30,000 bases of DNA, from contig JAHBMJ010000175.1 in assembly GCA_018398765.1 (NCBI GenBank), positions 10,001 through 40,000 on the forward strand, in the 5' to 3' direction. Each line of letters opens with the position of its first letter. Position 1 is the stretch's first letter. This document shows positions 1-10,240 of this stretch, piece after piece. The notes under the pieces were generated by a model. That model was not told the origin of the DNA. It saw only the letters and a program-made list of their open reading frames with translations, and searched no databases. The DNA is from Chromera velia (Eukaryota; Sar; Chromeraceae). The position numbers were made by a program, and so were the translations under genes.

Positions 1-26
1 TTGATTGACAAAACTCCAATACTCAC

Positions 27-1299
27 AGGGCCAGATGGTTCTCAGAGGCTATGCAACACTTTGATCTACATGCAAGCTGCTCTACATGCAGACATGCATC
101 ATATGAGTTTCCCGCCCTTTTTTCACCTTTTCATCTTCTGCCGACAAAACTGCAGGCCTTCCCTCTCCTCCATGAGTGCAGGACGGCAATTTTTTATTTT
201 ACCTTCCGGCAGACACAGAAGAAGTTCCCCTTTAGGCAAATGGTTGTGCTAACAGCACGGTTGACTGGCTCGCTATATTGATGGAAGAGTGCAATAGAGC
301 GATATGCAAATCAAAGCGAATCCATACTGCTGGCTGGAGAGTTTACACAGTCAGACCCACCCACCCACCCAGCCAGCCACCCAGCCACCGACCCGTAGAT
401 GCTTGAACAGTCGAATCGTTCTCTGAATCTCATTACAAAGGGGTTCCTGCGGATGCAGAGGCTCTTCAGGATGCTCAGCTCGGCGTCCGCAGCGCTTTTG
501 TCCTGTACCTTCATTGCAAATCTGCATGCATGGCATGCGTGTGGGGAAAAAGAGAAAGTGGGGAGGCCAAATTAAAATCACAAAAAAAGGGGGCGGGAGG
601 CTAGGAGAGATGGTCAGATTTGCTCATATGGGTCTATCTGACGTTGATGCAAGAAAAAAAAAACCAAAAATATTTTGTTTAGCTAGTCTCTGGCCCTCCC
701 TCAATCGCCCTCTCTTCCTGACGCTTTTGTTTTATTCTCTTCCTCGTTTCTTTCTGCCTGCATGACAATCCATCTTGCAGCCAATCTGTCTGCAATCCTG
801 CCGATGTGCATGCCTCTTCGATCCTGGAGAAAGGTAAAAACTGCATGAATGACCGACTGTCAGAGTGACTCAGTGACTGACTTACAGATTGTCGTGTCCT
901 ATGAGGTTGACCAAGTAGACTGCGCACATGAAGAGGAAGAGAGAACTGTTTGTCGCGCACATGCTCCGCTTACAATGAAACTGCCCCATTTTCTGTGAAA
1001 GGGAGGGTGGCAAGGGAGGGGGGGGGAGAGAGAGAAGGAGCAACAGAGAAGGGAGCAGAGAAGGGGGGGGATTGTGACCTACCCTGTCCGTATGCTCCCT
1101 CTCCCAACTTCTTGATTTCATCGTACTTCCCTCCCTGGATCTGCTTGAGCAACAGGATTCGCCTGTCGGCTGTTTGCGCTGCCATGGTCTTCCTCTCCTT
1201 CCTCGCCTGCCTCTGCACTGCGAGTCCGTGAGAGAGAATGGGCAAGAAGGTGAAGCTGACGGCGCAGCAAAAAAGAAAGCCCACGCCGCCAACCTTCAT
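27..1299 (-). CDS. NEK-like secretory protein kinase, 5' part (continues off left edge)
   Basis: This is the N-terminal part of a protein kinase on the minus strand. Exon 1 (1299-1083) encodes 72 residues: a hydrophobic signal peptide (about residues 1-27), a basic linker, then the glycine-rich loop LGEGAYGQ. Exon 2 is a 34-nt micro-exon (919-886) giving VYLVNLIGHDNL. Exon 3 (521-393) starts with FAMK, the ATP-anchoring lysine, and continues through the helix-C region to FDCSSIYG. A fourth small exon at 65-27 (reading SKCCIASENHLA) fits the phase but is tentative. Donors are GTAGGT, GTAAGT and GTCGGT, and every phase closes. Exon 3 matches the plus-strand kinase at 29 of 43 residues, so the two are paralogues. 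The catalytic loop lies outside the window. The substrate is unknown. The signal peptide implies entry into the secretory pathway; plastid or vacuolar delivery cannot be excluded. Confidence 0.72.
886..919 (-). other. 34-nt coding micro-exon of the minus-strand kinase
   Basis: It is flanked by a pyrimidine-rich acceptor ending GCGCAG and a GTAAGT donor. Entering in phase 1 and leaving in phase 2, it restores the kinase frame between the glycine loop and the FAMK lysine motif. The residues supplied (VYLVNLIGHDNL) are exactly what the kinase fold needs as strand beta-2 and the beta-2/beta-3 turn. The plus-strand paralogue has an exon of identical length and phase. Confidence 0.82.
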
Positions 1300-1522
1300 C
1301 TTGAGACCGCCGATTCAAAACAGTGAGTCTGGGAAAATCGTCAGTCTGAGACGGACTGAAAGTTGTACTCTGCCCTGCAGGCGGGTCCACGCAGTTTGCC
1401 CAAGCTCAAGAGCGTCACAGGATGTAAGAATATCGGGTTGGTCACGAGCGTTTCAGTCTGTGCTCTTCCACGCATGCACAGCCACAAAGCAATCTCTGAC
1501 ACACAATGCGTACAAACGCATA

Positions 1523-1563
<41 letters not shown>

Positions 1564-2035
1564 CCTTTTCTTACTTCCTCTCTGCATGTATATCAGGGCC
1601 TTGAATTAAACTTTTTTTTTTTCGCATGCATGCACATGCATGCATGCATGCATGCATTAATTATATATATATATTTTTTTCATGCATGCATGCATGCAGC
1701 CGTCTCGAAAACAATTCATATTTATGATTATTTCTCTGACTGACAGCAAACGATCGAGGAGAAGAGAACAGATGAACAAGTTCCGCCCATTGAAAGAGGA
1801 CTTGCATTGAACTTACTTCCTCTTGCCCTCAAGTTTCAGAAAGGTCGGCCTCAGTACATCCATCAGACTTTCGTCTCGATCCCTCTTTTGTTTGTTTCCT
1901 GTATATCAACAACATCAATTGACAGCTAGGCGGCAGAGAGATCAGAATCTCGACCGACCAAAAGATTGTGTCTTCGTTGGTCAAGACCCTGAAACTTTTT
2001 CAACCAACTGAAAGGAGAAGGACGGGCGGTAAAAA
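1300..2035. promoter_or_regulatory. Shared intergenic region between divergent kinases
   Basis: These 736 bp separate the two start codons and so must hold the promoters of both genes, unless untranslated exons extend further. They contain a TA microsatellite (about 1520-1559) and two blocks of ATGC tetranucleotide repeat (1624-1658 and 1681-1698) that can form purine-pyrimidine alternating, self-complementary DNA. No convincing TATA box can be separated from the TA tract, and I see no coding exon. Confidence 0.5.
1520..1698. repeat. TA and ATGC microsatellites in the divergent promoter region
   Basis: A TA dinucleotide tract at 1520-1559 is followed by ATGC tetranucleotide runs at 1624-1658 and 1681-1698, separated by a short AT-rich spacer. 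Read directly from the sequence. Confidence 0.9.
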
Positions 2036-3079
2036 ATGAAGATCGTGGGGCTTCCTATCGTCCTTGGCGTTCTGTTGTTGCTCTCCTTGTGCCCGACTCC
2101 TTCGAATGCTCTCTCGCTTCTCAGAGAGGCACAGACAGAGGAAGAGAGCCGGGAAAGAAAGTTCCTCCTGAAGCAACTCGGGCTGGGAGAGTATGAAGTC
2201 AAGAGGAAACTCGGAGAGGGCGCCTTTGGAAAAGGTCTTTAAGAAGAAGGTCGAAAACAAACAAAGAAAGAAACATGCCCCAAATATATATACATGTACA
2301 TATCCATCAGGAAATAGTTGCAGTTGTCCATTTGAGCTATGCAAGCGAGAACAAGCATTTGGAGAATTGGAGTGAGAACGCATGAGCTGACGCAAACTGA
2401 ACGTTTGAATGGACGTGTACCCTTTTGAACTCAAAATCCGCTCTTTGCTCTGATCAATTCATATTTCTGTCCATGCCCTTCCCCTCCCCTCTGTCTATCT
2501 GTGAATTTAGTCTCTGTCTTTGTTCCGAAACCCCGCCTCAAGCTCTCTCGAAACGCAAGTGACATGACAGGCCTCTTTGCTTAAGAGGCTTGACTGTGCT
2601 TGTCAGTTTGTTTTGTTGCATTGAATTGACATGTGATGCCTCTGTTGCTGCATGTACTTCTTTCAAGAAATTGTTTTGTTGCATTGACATGTGATGCCTC
2701 TGTTGCTGCATGTACTTCTTTCAAGAAATTGTTTTGTTGCATTGACATGTGATGCCTCTGTTGCTGCATGTACTTCTTTCAAGAAATTGTTTTGTTACAT
2801 TGACATGTGATGCCTCTGTTGCTGCATGTACTTCTTTCAAGAAATTGTTTTGTTGCATTGAATTGACATGTGATGCCTCTGTTGCTGCATGTACTTCTTT
2901 CAAGAAAACCTTCAATCAAGATGCGACAAGCTGCTTTGCCTGTCTGTCGGCCTGCAGTATACTTGGTACAGCTGAAGAACCATGAGAATCGGTCAGTGAA
3001 TCAGGCAGTCGCGCTTGACTTCTCTCTTCTTGATTTCGTTCTTTCTCTGTTTCTTTCCTTCCGTCTTCTTTCCTTCTTT

Positions 3080-3114
<35 letters not shown>

Positions 3115-3736
3115 GCCTGTCTGCCTGCCTGCCTGTCTGTCTGTATGTCTGCCTGCCTGCCTGCCTGTCTGCCTTTTGTGTCCATGATGAGAAGGAGAGA
3201 ACAGAAAGAAAGAAGTGGTCTGTTCTTGTGTCCACCCTGCCTGCCTGGGTGGAAGCGTCGGACTGTTTTTTCTTTCACGCACCCACTGATTGGCATGAGC
3301 CGGTCACACAAAATCCGCATGGATGATTTGTAAAGATTGTAGATAAAAGAGACATATGCAGTCAGAGCCAGGATTTGTTTTGGCACAGAATTTGATTCCT
3401 GGTTTCTCAGAATTTTTTCTACTCTCTCTTTTGTTTTTCATCTCTGTACATGCAGGTACGCCATGAAGGTCCAAAAGAAATCGGACGCAGACACGGAGCT
3501 GAAGGTCCTGAAGAACCTCTGCGTGCGGAGACACCCGTTTGTGATGAGGTACAAGGACCACTTCGACTGCTCGTCAAAGTACGGGTACGGGAGGGAATGC
3601 GTGATCTTGGGTTTGGCTTCAAACGGGGAGATGAAGAAACACGCAGTGACCGCCAGCGGCTCTGAGATGTACAACTGGTTTGTGCAGGTGAGCTAAGGAT
3701 TGATCAGATTCGTCGGTCTATGTAGTCACTGGATGC

Positions 3737-3773
<37 letters not shown>

Positions 3774-4429
3774 TGAAAAGTGTTCATGCGTCTGTGCGTG
3801 TCTGTGTGACATTGTGTGGGTATCAATGTAGGTGTGCAAAGGCAAGTTTTGTGAATTCTGTTTTCTTTCTGAACAGCTTAGAGTGTGTGTAACTCGTCTG
3901 TTGATCATTTCCCAACGAGGACTGAATAATGTCGCATGTGATTGTGCACCTTTTCAAGCAGGCATGCACAAATTGACTGCAAAATTTGTCGTTTTCGGCA
4001 GAAGCTTTATTCCGCTCGTTGTTTTCTTGAGCTCTGCGCACTTTTCTCCTTGGCTTAATGGCTTTTCATTTGTTGTTTCCGACTCATTTTGTTGTATCGA
4101 ATCGCAGTCGCTTGCAGGACTCAGCTGGATGCACCACGACGGGTACGTGCACAGAGACATCAAATCTCCTAACATCTTTCTGGATCACAAGATGAGGGCA
4201 ATGATCGGAGACGTGGGGCTGACGGGCAAGCTGGGGAAGACGACAAAAAAAGTCAAGGGACAAATGGGTCGGTCAGTGAGTAGGTCGGTCTCTCGGTCTC
4301 TCTCTATCTCTCACTGTCGTGCACTCCCTCAAAAATCATGTTCTTTATTCCATTTCCCCATTCCCCGCGCAGCTCTTTCTCTGTCTGCTTTTTGTAACGC
4401 TTGTGGGTGTGCATTCACGTTTCTAACTC

Positions 4430-4482
<53 letters not shown>

Positions 4483-5333
4483 ATATTGGATGCCGGTCTG
4501 TCTGCCTTTCACGCAGGCACTCCCACCCACATGGCTCCCGAGATCTGGCACGACAAGGCGTACACGGGCAAGGTGGACATCTGGGCCCTGGGGGTGACCT
4601 TCTTCGAGATGTGCTCGAGCAACGGGAGGACCCTTCCTTTTGACGGAGTGTCCATGCATGGACTCATCAGGCGGATCGTCTCCGGCATCGTCAGTCAGTT
4701 AGTCAGACAGGGGGGGGAAGGGAGTCAGACTTTCGAGAACATGTGTCTGAAAAGGACTGTGAGGCCCTCTAGGCGGTTTTCTTCTTTCAGAAGATGTTTT
4801 CCTTCCTGTGGGCCTGCCGATTTGCACTGTCTGTCTGACGATTCATTGAGTGATATGCCGTGCAGCTGTAATGAGTGAACTGGTGAGTGAGAGTGAACAA
4901 TTAGGATGTCGGGATGGTATGAGTGAGATTATGAGTGAGATACCACCGATTCGCCTTTTTTTGTCGTCCACCTAGCGAACCAAATTTCTCTGCGCGCCTT
5001 TAAATTATTCTTTCTTTCTCCATTCCTCCCTTCCTTCCCTTCTTCATTTTTCTTCCTCCTTTCCCCCGTCCAGCTATCCATGTTTCTTCTCTCTGCAACA
5101 CAAAAAGAAAACTGCATCTTTTCTTCCCTTCACTTGTGCAGACAACCTCCGACAGCCTGCGGAGATGCTCGTCATGGCCCATAGATGCCAAGTGAGTGGG
5201 GGGTCTCTCTTTTCGTCTCTATTCTCGTCTTTTTGGCGGTTCTCCTTCTCCTTCTGGCTGTGCGCGTCTGTCTCATCGATCGGTCGCCCAAATGAGACCT
5301 AAACTCTGACTGGACCTCTGTATTTCTGCTTCG

Positions 5334-5372
<39 letters not shown>

Positions 5373-6604
5373 TCTATGGGGTGCTGACTTCAACACCTTC
5401 TGTATGGATGCAGAAAGGTGATCGGTTCAATGTTGACGACCTCCCCGAGAGCCCGTCCCTCTGCCGACTCCCTCTTGAGCACCTGCGGCTTCACCAAGGA
5501 GGATGTTGCCTGCAGGGACCTCGGGAGATTCTGCCCGGGAGAAGCGCCCAACTTCGGCAGTCAGGCAACAATGCAGAAGCTGCCAGGCAACATCGCACTT
5601 CCCCCTTCCCCCAAAGCGCCCGCGAGAAAAGTTGAGGCTCCAAGACGCGTACCCCCCAAGCACCCCTCCAAGCCAACACACGCTAAGCGGACAGACAAGG
5701 AAACCACCGCGCAGAAGAGGAGGCGGTTGATTGACACCCCTGGGGCCCTTCTTAATATGGACTATAAAGCGTGCAAGAGAGAGATCGACGCTCTCAAAAA
5801 GATGAACGGAGGGTCAGTCAAGAAGGGAAATACAAATGTAGATAGTGAGTGCTTGTGTTTGAGAGAAAATTTGATCGATCAATTGGATGATTGATGGATT
5901 GATGCTCTCCCCGGCCTTCTAGCACATCAAAATCGACGTATCAACATTTTGCTTGATCAAATTGAATTTCGTCTTGGGTGCATGTCGACCGTTGCATTCT
6001 GTTCTTTCCTTCCCTCTCTTGTCGTGCTTTCCGCTTTGAGTTGTCGTCTCTTTTCTTTCAGTGTACCTGATCTGCCCCCTCGTGGCTGAATGTTTGTGCA
6101 TGCAGAGTTGTGCCGCGAGGGTTTGAGAAGCTTGAGGGTCGTCTCATCCGAATGAGAAACGCAGAGAAAGCCTCCGGGAGGCCTGGGTGGAGAAGTTGTT
6201 TTCAGTTGGAAGAGAAGGAGCTTGAGCGGTCGGGCCCCGAGGGAGACAAGGGGAGCACCCTGAAACCCTCCGACATTGAAAAGTACACAGGCATTCAGGA
6301 GGACGAGGGTGACTCCTTCTTCGGAGGCAGCGACACAGATTGGGATGATGCGTCGCCTTTGCACGCCCAGACGGACCCAGACGACGAGGCGGCGTTTGAG
6401 GGTCTGTTCTCTCCAGAGGAGATGGAGAGGATCAGCAAAGAAGACGACATCGCGCCTGTGCACGCAGGCCCGGAGTCAGGGGGACACACCATGTCACAAA
6501 CTTGCTCTGAGGGGAATATCAAGGGGGTGTTGACGGAAGAGTTTATGAAAGAACTGAAGGCAATGCTCACTGAACAAGACGAGGAAGAAGAAGATGACGA
6601 GTAG
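2036..6604 (+). CDS. NEK-like secretory protein kinase, 8 exons, 591 aa
   Basis: Probable Ser/Thr protein kinase that enters the secretory pathway. Modelled exons: 2036-2234, 2958-2991, 3456-3687, 4108-4267, 4517-4693, 5142-5191, 5418-5844, 6108-6604; total 1776 nt, in frame throughout. Residues 1-26 form a signal peptide (hydrophobic core IVLGVLLLLSL). The kinase domain spans about 54-305: glycine loop LGEGAFGK, Lys82 in YAMK, probable helix-C Glu92, catalytic loop HRDIKSPN (Asp172, Lys174, Asn177), DVG (190-192) instead of DFG, GTPTHMAPE (209-217), DIWALG, and the final Arg in RARPS (297). HRDIKxxNIFL and the GTP-x-x-MAPE segment resemble NIMA-related kinases. The C-terminal ~280 residues are basic, then strongly acidic, ending EEEEDDE, with no recognised domain. 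An AATAAA lies just after the stop. Exon 7 and 8 acceptors were chosen by phase and homology (AAAG and GCAGAG); these are the least certain joins. Confidence 0.85.
2608..2907 (+). repeat. Five-copy 58/63-bp tandem repeat in kinase intron 1
   Basis: Five head-to-tail units lie at about 2608-2670, 2671-2728, 2729-2786, 2787-2844 and 2845-2907, each ending in TACTTCTTTCAAGAAA. Units 2-4 are 58 bp. The first and last are 63 bp because of the same 5-nt insertion (the sequence reads TTGAATTGACATG instead of TTGACATG). Unit 4 has one further base change (GTTACATT). The array ends about 50 bp before the micro-exon. Confidence 0.95.
2958..2991 (+). other. 34-nt coding micro-exon of the plus-strand kinase
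   Basis: The acceptor ends CCTGCAG and the donor is GTCAGT. It enters in phase 1 and leaves in phase 2, encoding VYLVQLKNHENR between the glycine loop (exon 1) and YAMK (exon 3). Without it the two flanking exons are out of phase. Its length and phase equal those of the micro-exon in the divergent paralogue. Confidence 0.85.
3081..3173 (+). repeat. CTGT/CTGC tetranucleotide microsatellite in kinase intron 2
   Basis: About 93 bp of CTGT units interspersed with CTGC lie within the intron between the micro-exon and exon 3. Long open frames across it on both strands are products of the repeat and not genes. Confidence 0.9.
3739..3769 (+). repeat. GT microsatellite in kinase intron 3
   Basis: A run of about 15 GT dinucleotides shortly after the exon 3 donor. 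Confidence 0.9.
4432..4482 (+). repeat. CA then TA compound microsatellite in kinase intron 4
   Basis: A run of about 15 CA units is followed directly by about 10 TA units, close upstream of the exon 5 acceptor at 4516. Confidence 0.9.
5333..5373 (+). repeat. CT then GT compound microsatellite in kinase intron 6
   Basis: About 11 CT units run into about 9 GT units, ending roughly 45 bp before the exon 7 acceptor. Confidence 0.9.
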
Positions 6605-6611
6605 AAATAAA

Positions 6612-7691
6612 GTCAAGCTCGACCGGGGAGGTTACTTTTCTTTCTTTCGTTTCCATATGTGTTGGTTTGGGTGGAAAGGAATGAACGGGCAGAGAAAATG
6701 AAGGAGAAGCGCAGGAGAACACTACCCCTCTAGGTCTCCGTCAAAGGGTTCATAGGGGACTGGCAGGTAGGTGTTGAAAAGGAATTCCATTTACGAAAGG
6801 CTTCATGAATTCATAGCAGTTGCACTTTAGCATTCCAACCTAGATTCCAACTCCTCGCTCAAGACCGATCAAGACGCTCAAACTGCAGTCGAGAAGACTT
6901 TTGAATCAAGATGCTGCACTGGATCAGACCATTTGATGAATCTTCTTGCTGGCGTAATGATTACACCATTGCAAGACCGTTACTGTCACAGTTGAGCAAA
7001 ACAGCGTAACTCATAGATGTTTATTCACCTGATAACTTGAACCCATTTAAAACCCATTTAGTGATATATTCCGGAATAGAAGGCATTGCACAGTGCTTGA
7101 ACTTAGCATTAAAATTTTTAGATTAACCATCGTGTCTAATGTTCTACTATGAAAACTGTTTGAACCCATCCTGGGCCCTGAGGTTTGAACATGCAGACAT
7201 TATATGACGTCAACACTAGCGTCGACATCGGTTGACCAGAACCTCAAAGGTACCCAAAGGTCGGCTTACTGCCAGTGGCTTTAAGCACTTTAATCCACTT
7301 CGAAGCTTTTCTTAAAAAAATGATCACAGTAGAAAAAATATAGAAATGGTAGTTAAACAGTTTTAAACTTTATGTAATTTTATACTCTAGTTTATACTAC
7401 AAGTATTAAGAGAAAAATTCATTTAAAAAAAATGAATTAGACACATAAAGTTGAGTAGTTCAACTAGTAACTTCAATCAATGCTGAATATGCATTTCATT
7501 TTTTACTGTATATGTCATTGACAAATAATATTACAGATCAATAGCTTAATTCATTAATTTAAATTAGTATGGACCAAAATTTTAATGAATTACCATATTT
7601 TTCACTAAATCCAAAATCTTTAAATATATGTAGCTATATTGTTAGCCATATTGCAATGTATTTGTAGCACACAGGACGCCGCACGTGCGGG
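6612..7691. other. Intergenic, non-coding, AT-rich toward the Copia insertion
   Basis: No credible gene is visible. Composition shifts from mixed to strongly AT-rich from about 6990, with many A/T runs around 7300-7640, then returns to GC-rich sequence just before the retrotransposon target site. No RNA gene was recognised. Confidence 0.6.
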
Positions 7692-7696
7692 CTTGA
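7692..7696 (+). repeat. Target-site duplication, left copy (CTTGA)
   Basis: CTTGA directly precedes the 5' LTR terminus TGATGA. The identical pentamer follows the 3' LTR terminus at 15893-15897. Five base pairs is the usual Copia integrase staggered-cut length. Confidence 0.93.
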
Positions 7697-8162
7697 TGAT
7701 GAGGTATCAAGGGTCAGAGAGAAGAGGCGTGGCGCGCGCAGCATCATACCAGTCTAAACCGATCCGCGCACGCCGTCGAGCGTCGTCGAGCGAATTGTAC
7801 GCATCAGCAACACATGCATGAAGCGTTGCATGCGGGAAATTGCAATATACATGTGAACATGCATACAGAGAATGCAGCACTGAAAGAGACTGAATGCGAG
7901 TGGACAGAAAAGCAAAGAGCATGTCATGTACGGGATATACAGACAAATGTATTACATAAAATACGACAGATACAGACACAACGGACGTGCACATGAGCGA
8001 TCGATCGACCGATCGACCAAGAATTACAAATACAGATAGAGAGAGTATATCGAGGTCCGGACTAGGGAGATCTGTGAACTCGAGACCATTCCCAGAAGAC
8101 CAGACTTACAAGTATATGTACAAGCGTGGATCTCTGAGCTTAGATGAGCTAGGGATTCATCA
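7697..8162 (+). repeat. 5' LTR of the Copia element
   Basis: 466 bp, aligning without any gap to 15427-15892. Termini are the short inverted repeat TGATGA/TCATCA. By family knowledge the LTR holds the promoter and polyadenylation signals; neither can be pinpointed here. Confidence 0.95.
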
Positions 8163-8304
8163 AATAGTGACAAAGAAGTGGGGTCTTTGTTCTATTTGTT
8201 GTCTTCTTTTTTGAAAACGAACTACATCTGCGTTCAGGTGTGTGGTGTGTATGCAAGCTTGAACGTTTCCATCCTTTGATTTCTCAGACTATCTAAACTC
8301 AACA

Positions 8305-9476
8305 ATGGTTCTCTTCTCTCCTCAGCAGGTAGACGTTAATGCAAACTTTCGGGATCAGGTCGCGGCAATGTTCCCCGGCCTTAAAATCTACCTTACCGAG
8401 AAGATGGAACTGCAGGCTATCGATCCCGAGTCCCAGATTAATGATCTAACTGACCAACAGGTTGCGAACCTCTCCTTTAAGCACCCTGACCGGATGGTAA
8501 AGAGCTCCATCTTCAAGTCCCTCTACGAGGACAAGAAGAAAACCCTTGAGCACGTCTATAATAAGACACTTCAAGGCAAAAAGGTGGATGGAAAGGATCC
8601 ATTGACCTTGAAGTCGCTGATGCTGTTCCTGAAGATGGCGGTGGACATCCTGAGTCTGGACACTAACCTTCTGAACAAGAGCAGCAGCGGCTGCCGACTT
8701 TTCTGGAAGTTGATTTACAACTACATCTTGACCACCATCGCCCAGAATATACTCTCTGCCATGGACGTGGCCTTTGATGGAATCAAAAGCAGTAAGAAAT
8801 TTAAGCAGGACCCCTTCTGTCTCCTTGCCTACTTAGAGACTCATGGTACGAAGGACCCGTGGAAGATCTTCAGATCCAAGAAGAGCGCCTTGTATACCTA
8901 CATCAACCGCATGAGGCCTCGTGATATGCCTTTTGCCAACTGGATCCGGGACGCGGAGAAGTTGATGATTGAATTGGATCAGGTGCCTTTGCCTGAAAGA
9001 AAGCCTGACGGCACCTTTGAGACCGATGCGTCCTGCCCATCAGGGGAGAGGGGCAAAGTTGTCTACTATGATATCACCGCCAGCCCACCCATCATCACCG
9101 AGATTTACATGACTCTAAAGGACAACTGCGGGTCAGAGATGCTTGCAGTCGAGTTGGACAGAGACATTGCAGACAGGACACTGTCCTGGCAGGCTCTTCG
9201 TACGATATTCGCGAGTACTTCACATCCACATTCCCGGATCAGGGGAGAAGGGGGAACAAAGAAGGGTATGTTATGGTTTCTTAAGAAGAGTGGAAACGAA
9301 TGTATCAGCAGCAGCAGAGGCAACAGCCTCAGTATCCCCAGCATCAACAGATGCAGCAGCTGCAGCAGAGTTGGAATAGGAGACGGGGAGGAAGAGGGCA
9401 TGGAGGATACAGAGGTGGCAGAGGAGGGTACGGACGGGGTGGAAGAGGGGTCCCCGGACAGGAGCTTCGGCGGTAA
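8305..9476 (+). pseudogene. Copia gag-like ORF with Q-rich and RGG-rich C-terminus, frameshifted
   Basis: An ATG at 8305 opens about 295 residues of soluble, charged protein in the position of the gag (capsid) gene. The open frame continues to 9696, but past about 9190 its composition becomes meaningless. A different frame (shifted by -1) then carries a plausible continuation: an aromatic segment (YDIREYFTSTFPD), an in-frame TAA at 9282-9284, a glutamine-rich stretch (about 9300-9371) and an arginine-glycine block (about 9378-9455: RRRGGRGHGGYRGGRGG), ending at a TAA at 9474. No CCHC zinc knuckle is seen; the RGG block could serve as the RNA-binding part. Assignment as gag rests on position; the capsid fold itself was not recognised. 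Confidence 0.65.
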
Positions 9477-10240
9477 TGCCGGCCAGCACTCCTCTCTGTC
9501 TCTTCCGACCGTGGAGGAGGAAACGCAGGGAATCGCCATCAGGGGAGTCGCCAACCCGAGCAGCAGAGCAAGAACTTCTGGACCGAAAACAACGGTGAGC
9601 AAGCCAGCCTCTCTGTCTTTCCTCTTATGGTTTTCAACCTCTTTTTCTTCGCGTGCTCCTTTCTTCCAATTTTGTCTGCTCTGGTCACGTGCGTAGCCCT
9701 TTATACTTTGACGGACACAGGCAGTTGCACGTAGATCAGCATTGACACAGAAATAGAAGAACCATCCGCAGAGAAAGTCATGTGGCTGTTTAAATTTGAT
9801 CAGAAGGGTGATACAGAAAAGCATGAAAAGTTTAAGAAATATCGGAAGGATTTTCGCATCCCTGTCTCGAAGAGAAAGGTGAGTAGACTGTCAGAAGAGA
9901 AAAAAGTTTGGCCCTGTTTTTCTTCCCTAAGCAGTTTTGCCGTTCTTTTTACAGAGACCGAGGAAGACAGTGAGGAAGTGAGTGAAAGATACAAAGGTAG
10001 AGAGAGTCAGACAGAAGAAACAGATGAGAAAAGGAGAGATACACATACAGACAAGCAAAGGAAGGTGGTGGGAAGAGAAGAGAATGACAAGGAGGCTTCA
10101 CCAAGCAACGCAGAGAAAGAGGAAAGGAAAAAGACGACAAGAAGGGGGAAGAGACAGCGAAAGAAGAACGAAGAGGAAGAAGAGACCCAAAAGACACCAA
10201 CAGGGGAGAAGAGAGGGGAAGACTTCTCGGCAGAGGACTA
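9477..10240 (+). other. Copia gag-pol linker, highly charged, possible 76-nt intron
   Basis: Between gag and the protease lies a frame rich in Lys, Arg and Glu (low complexity, purine-rich DNA), open from 9780. Within it, 9879-9954 has a consensus GTGAGT donor and a pyrimidine-rich TTTTTACAG acceptor, which could mark a small intron. No domain is recognisable. The 239-aa open frame on the opposite strand (9824-9105) mirrors purine-rich coding sequence and is not credible. Confidence 0.4.

Noticed and set aside
2916-3386. Overlapping open frames on both strands across the CTGT tract
   Set aside because: Translations are pure microsatellite (Cys-Leu-Ser-Val or Gln-Thr-Asp-Arg repeats) within a kinase intron.
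3832-4878. Single 348-aa ORF as the kinase gene
   Set aside because: It reads through three introns with splice sites and a CA/TA microsatellite; the eight-exon model explains all kinase subdomains.
8163-8190. Primer-binding site directly after the 5' LTR
   Set aside because: The sequence after the LTR does not resemble a common tRNA 3' end such as initiator Met; no support without a tRNA set to compare.
9105-9824. 239-aa open frame on the minus strand inside the Copia element
   Set aside because: It is the reverse of purine-rich gag/linker sequence, Ser/Leu/Pro-rich, with no domain.
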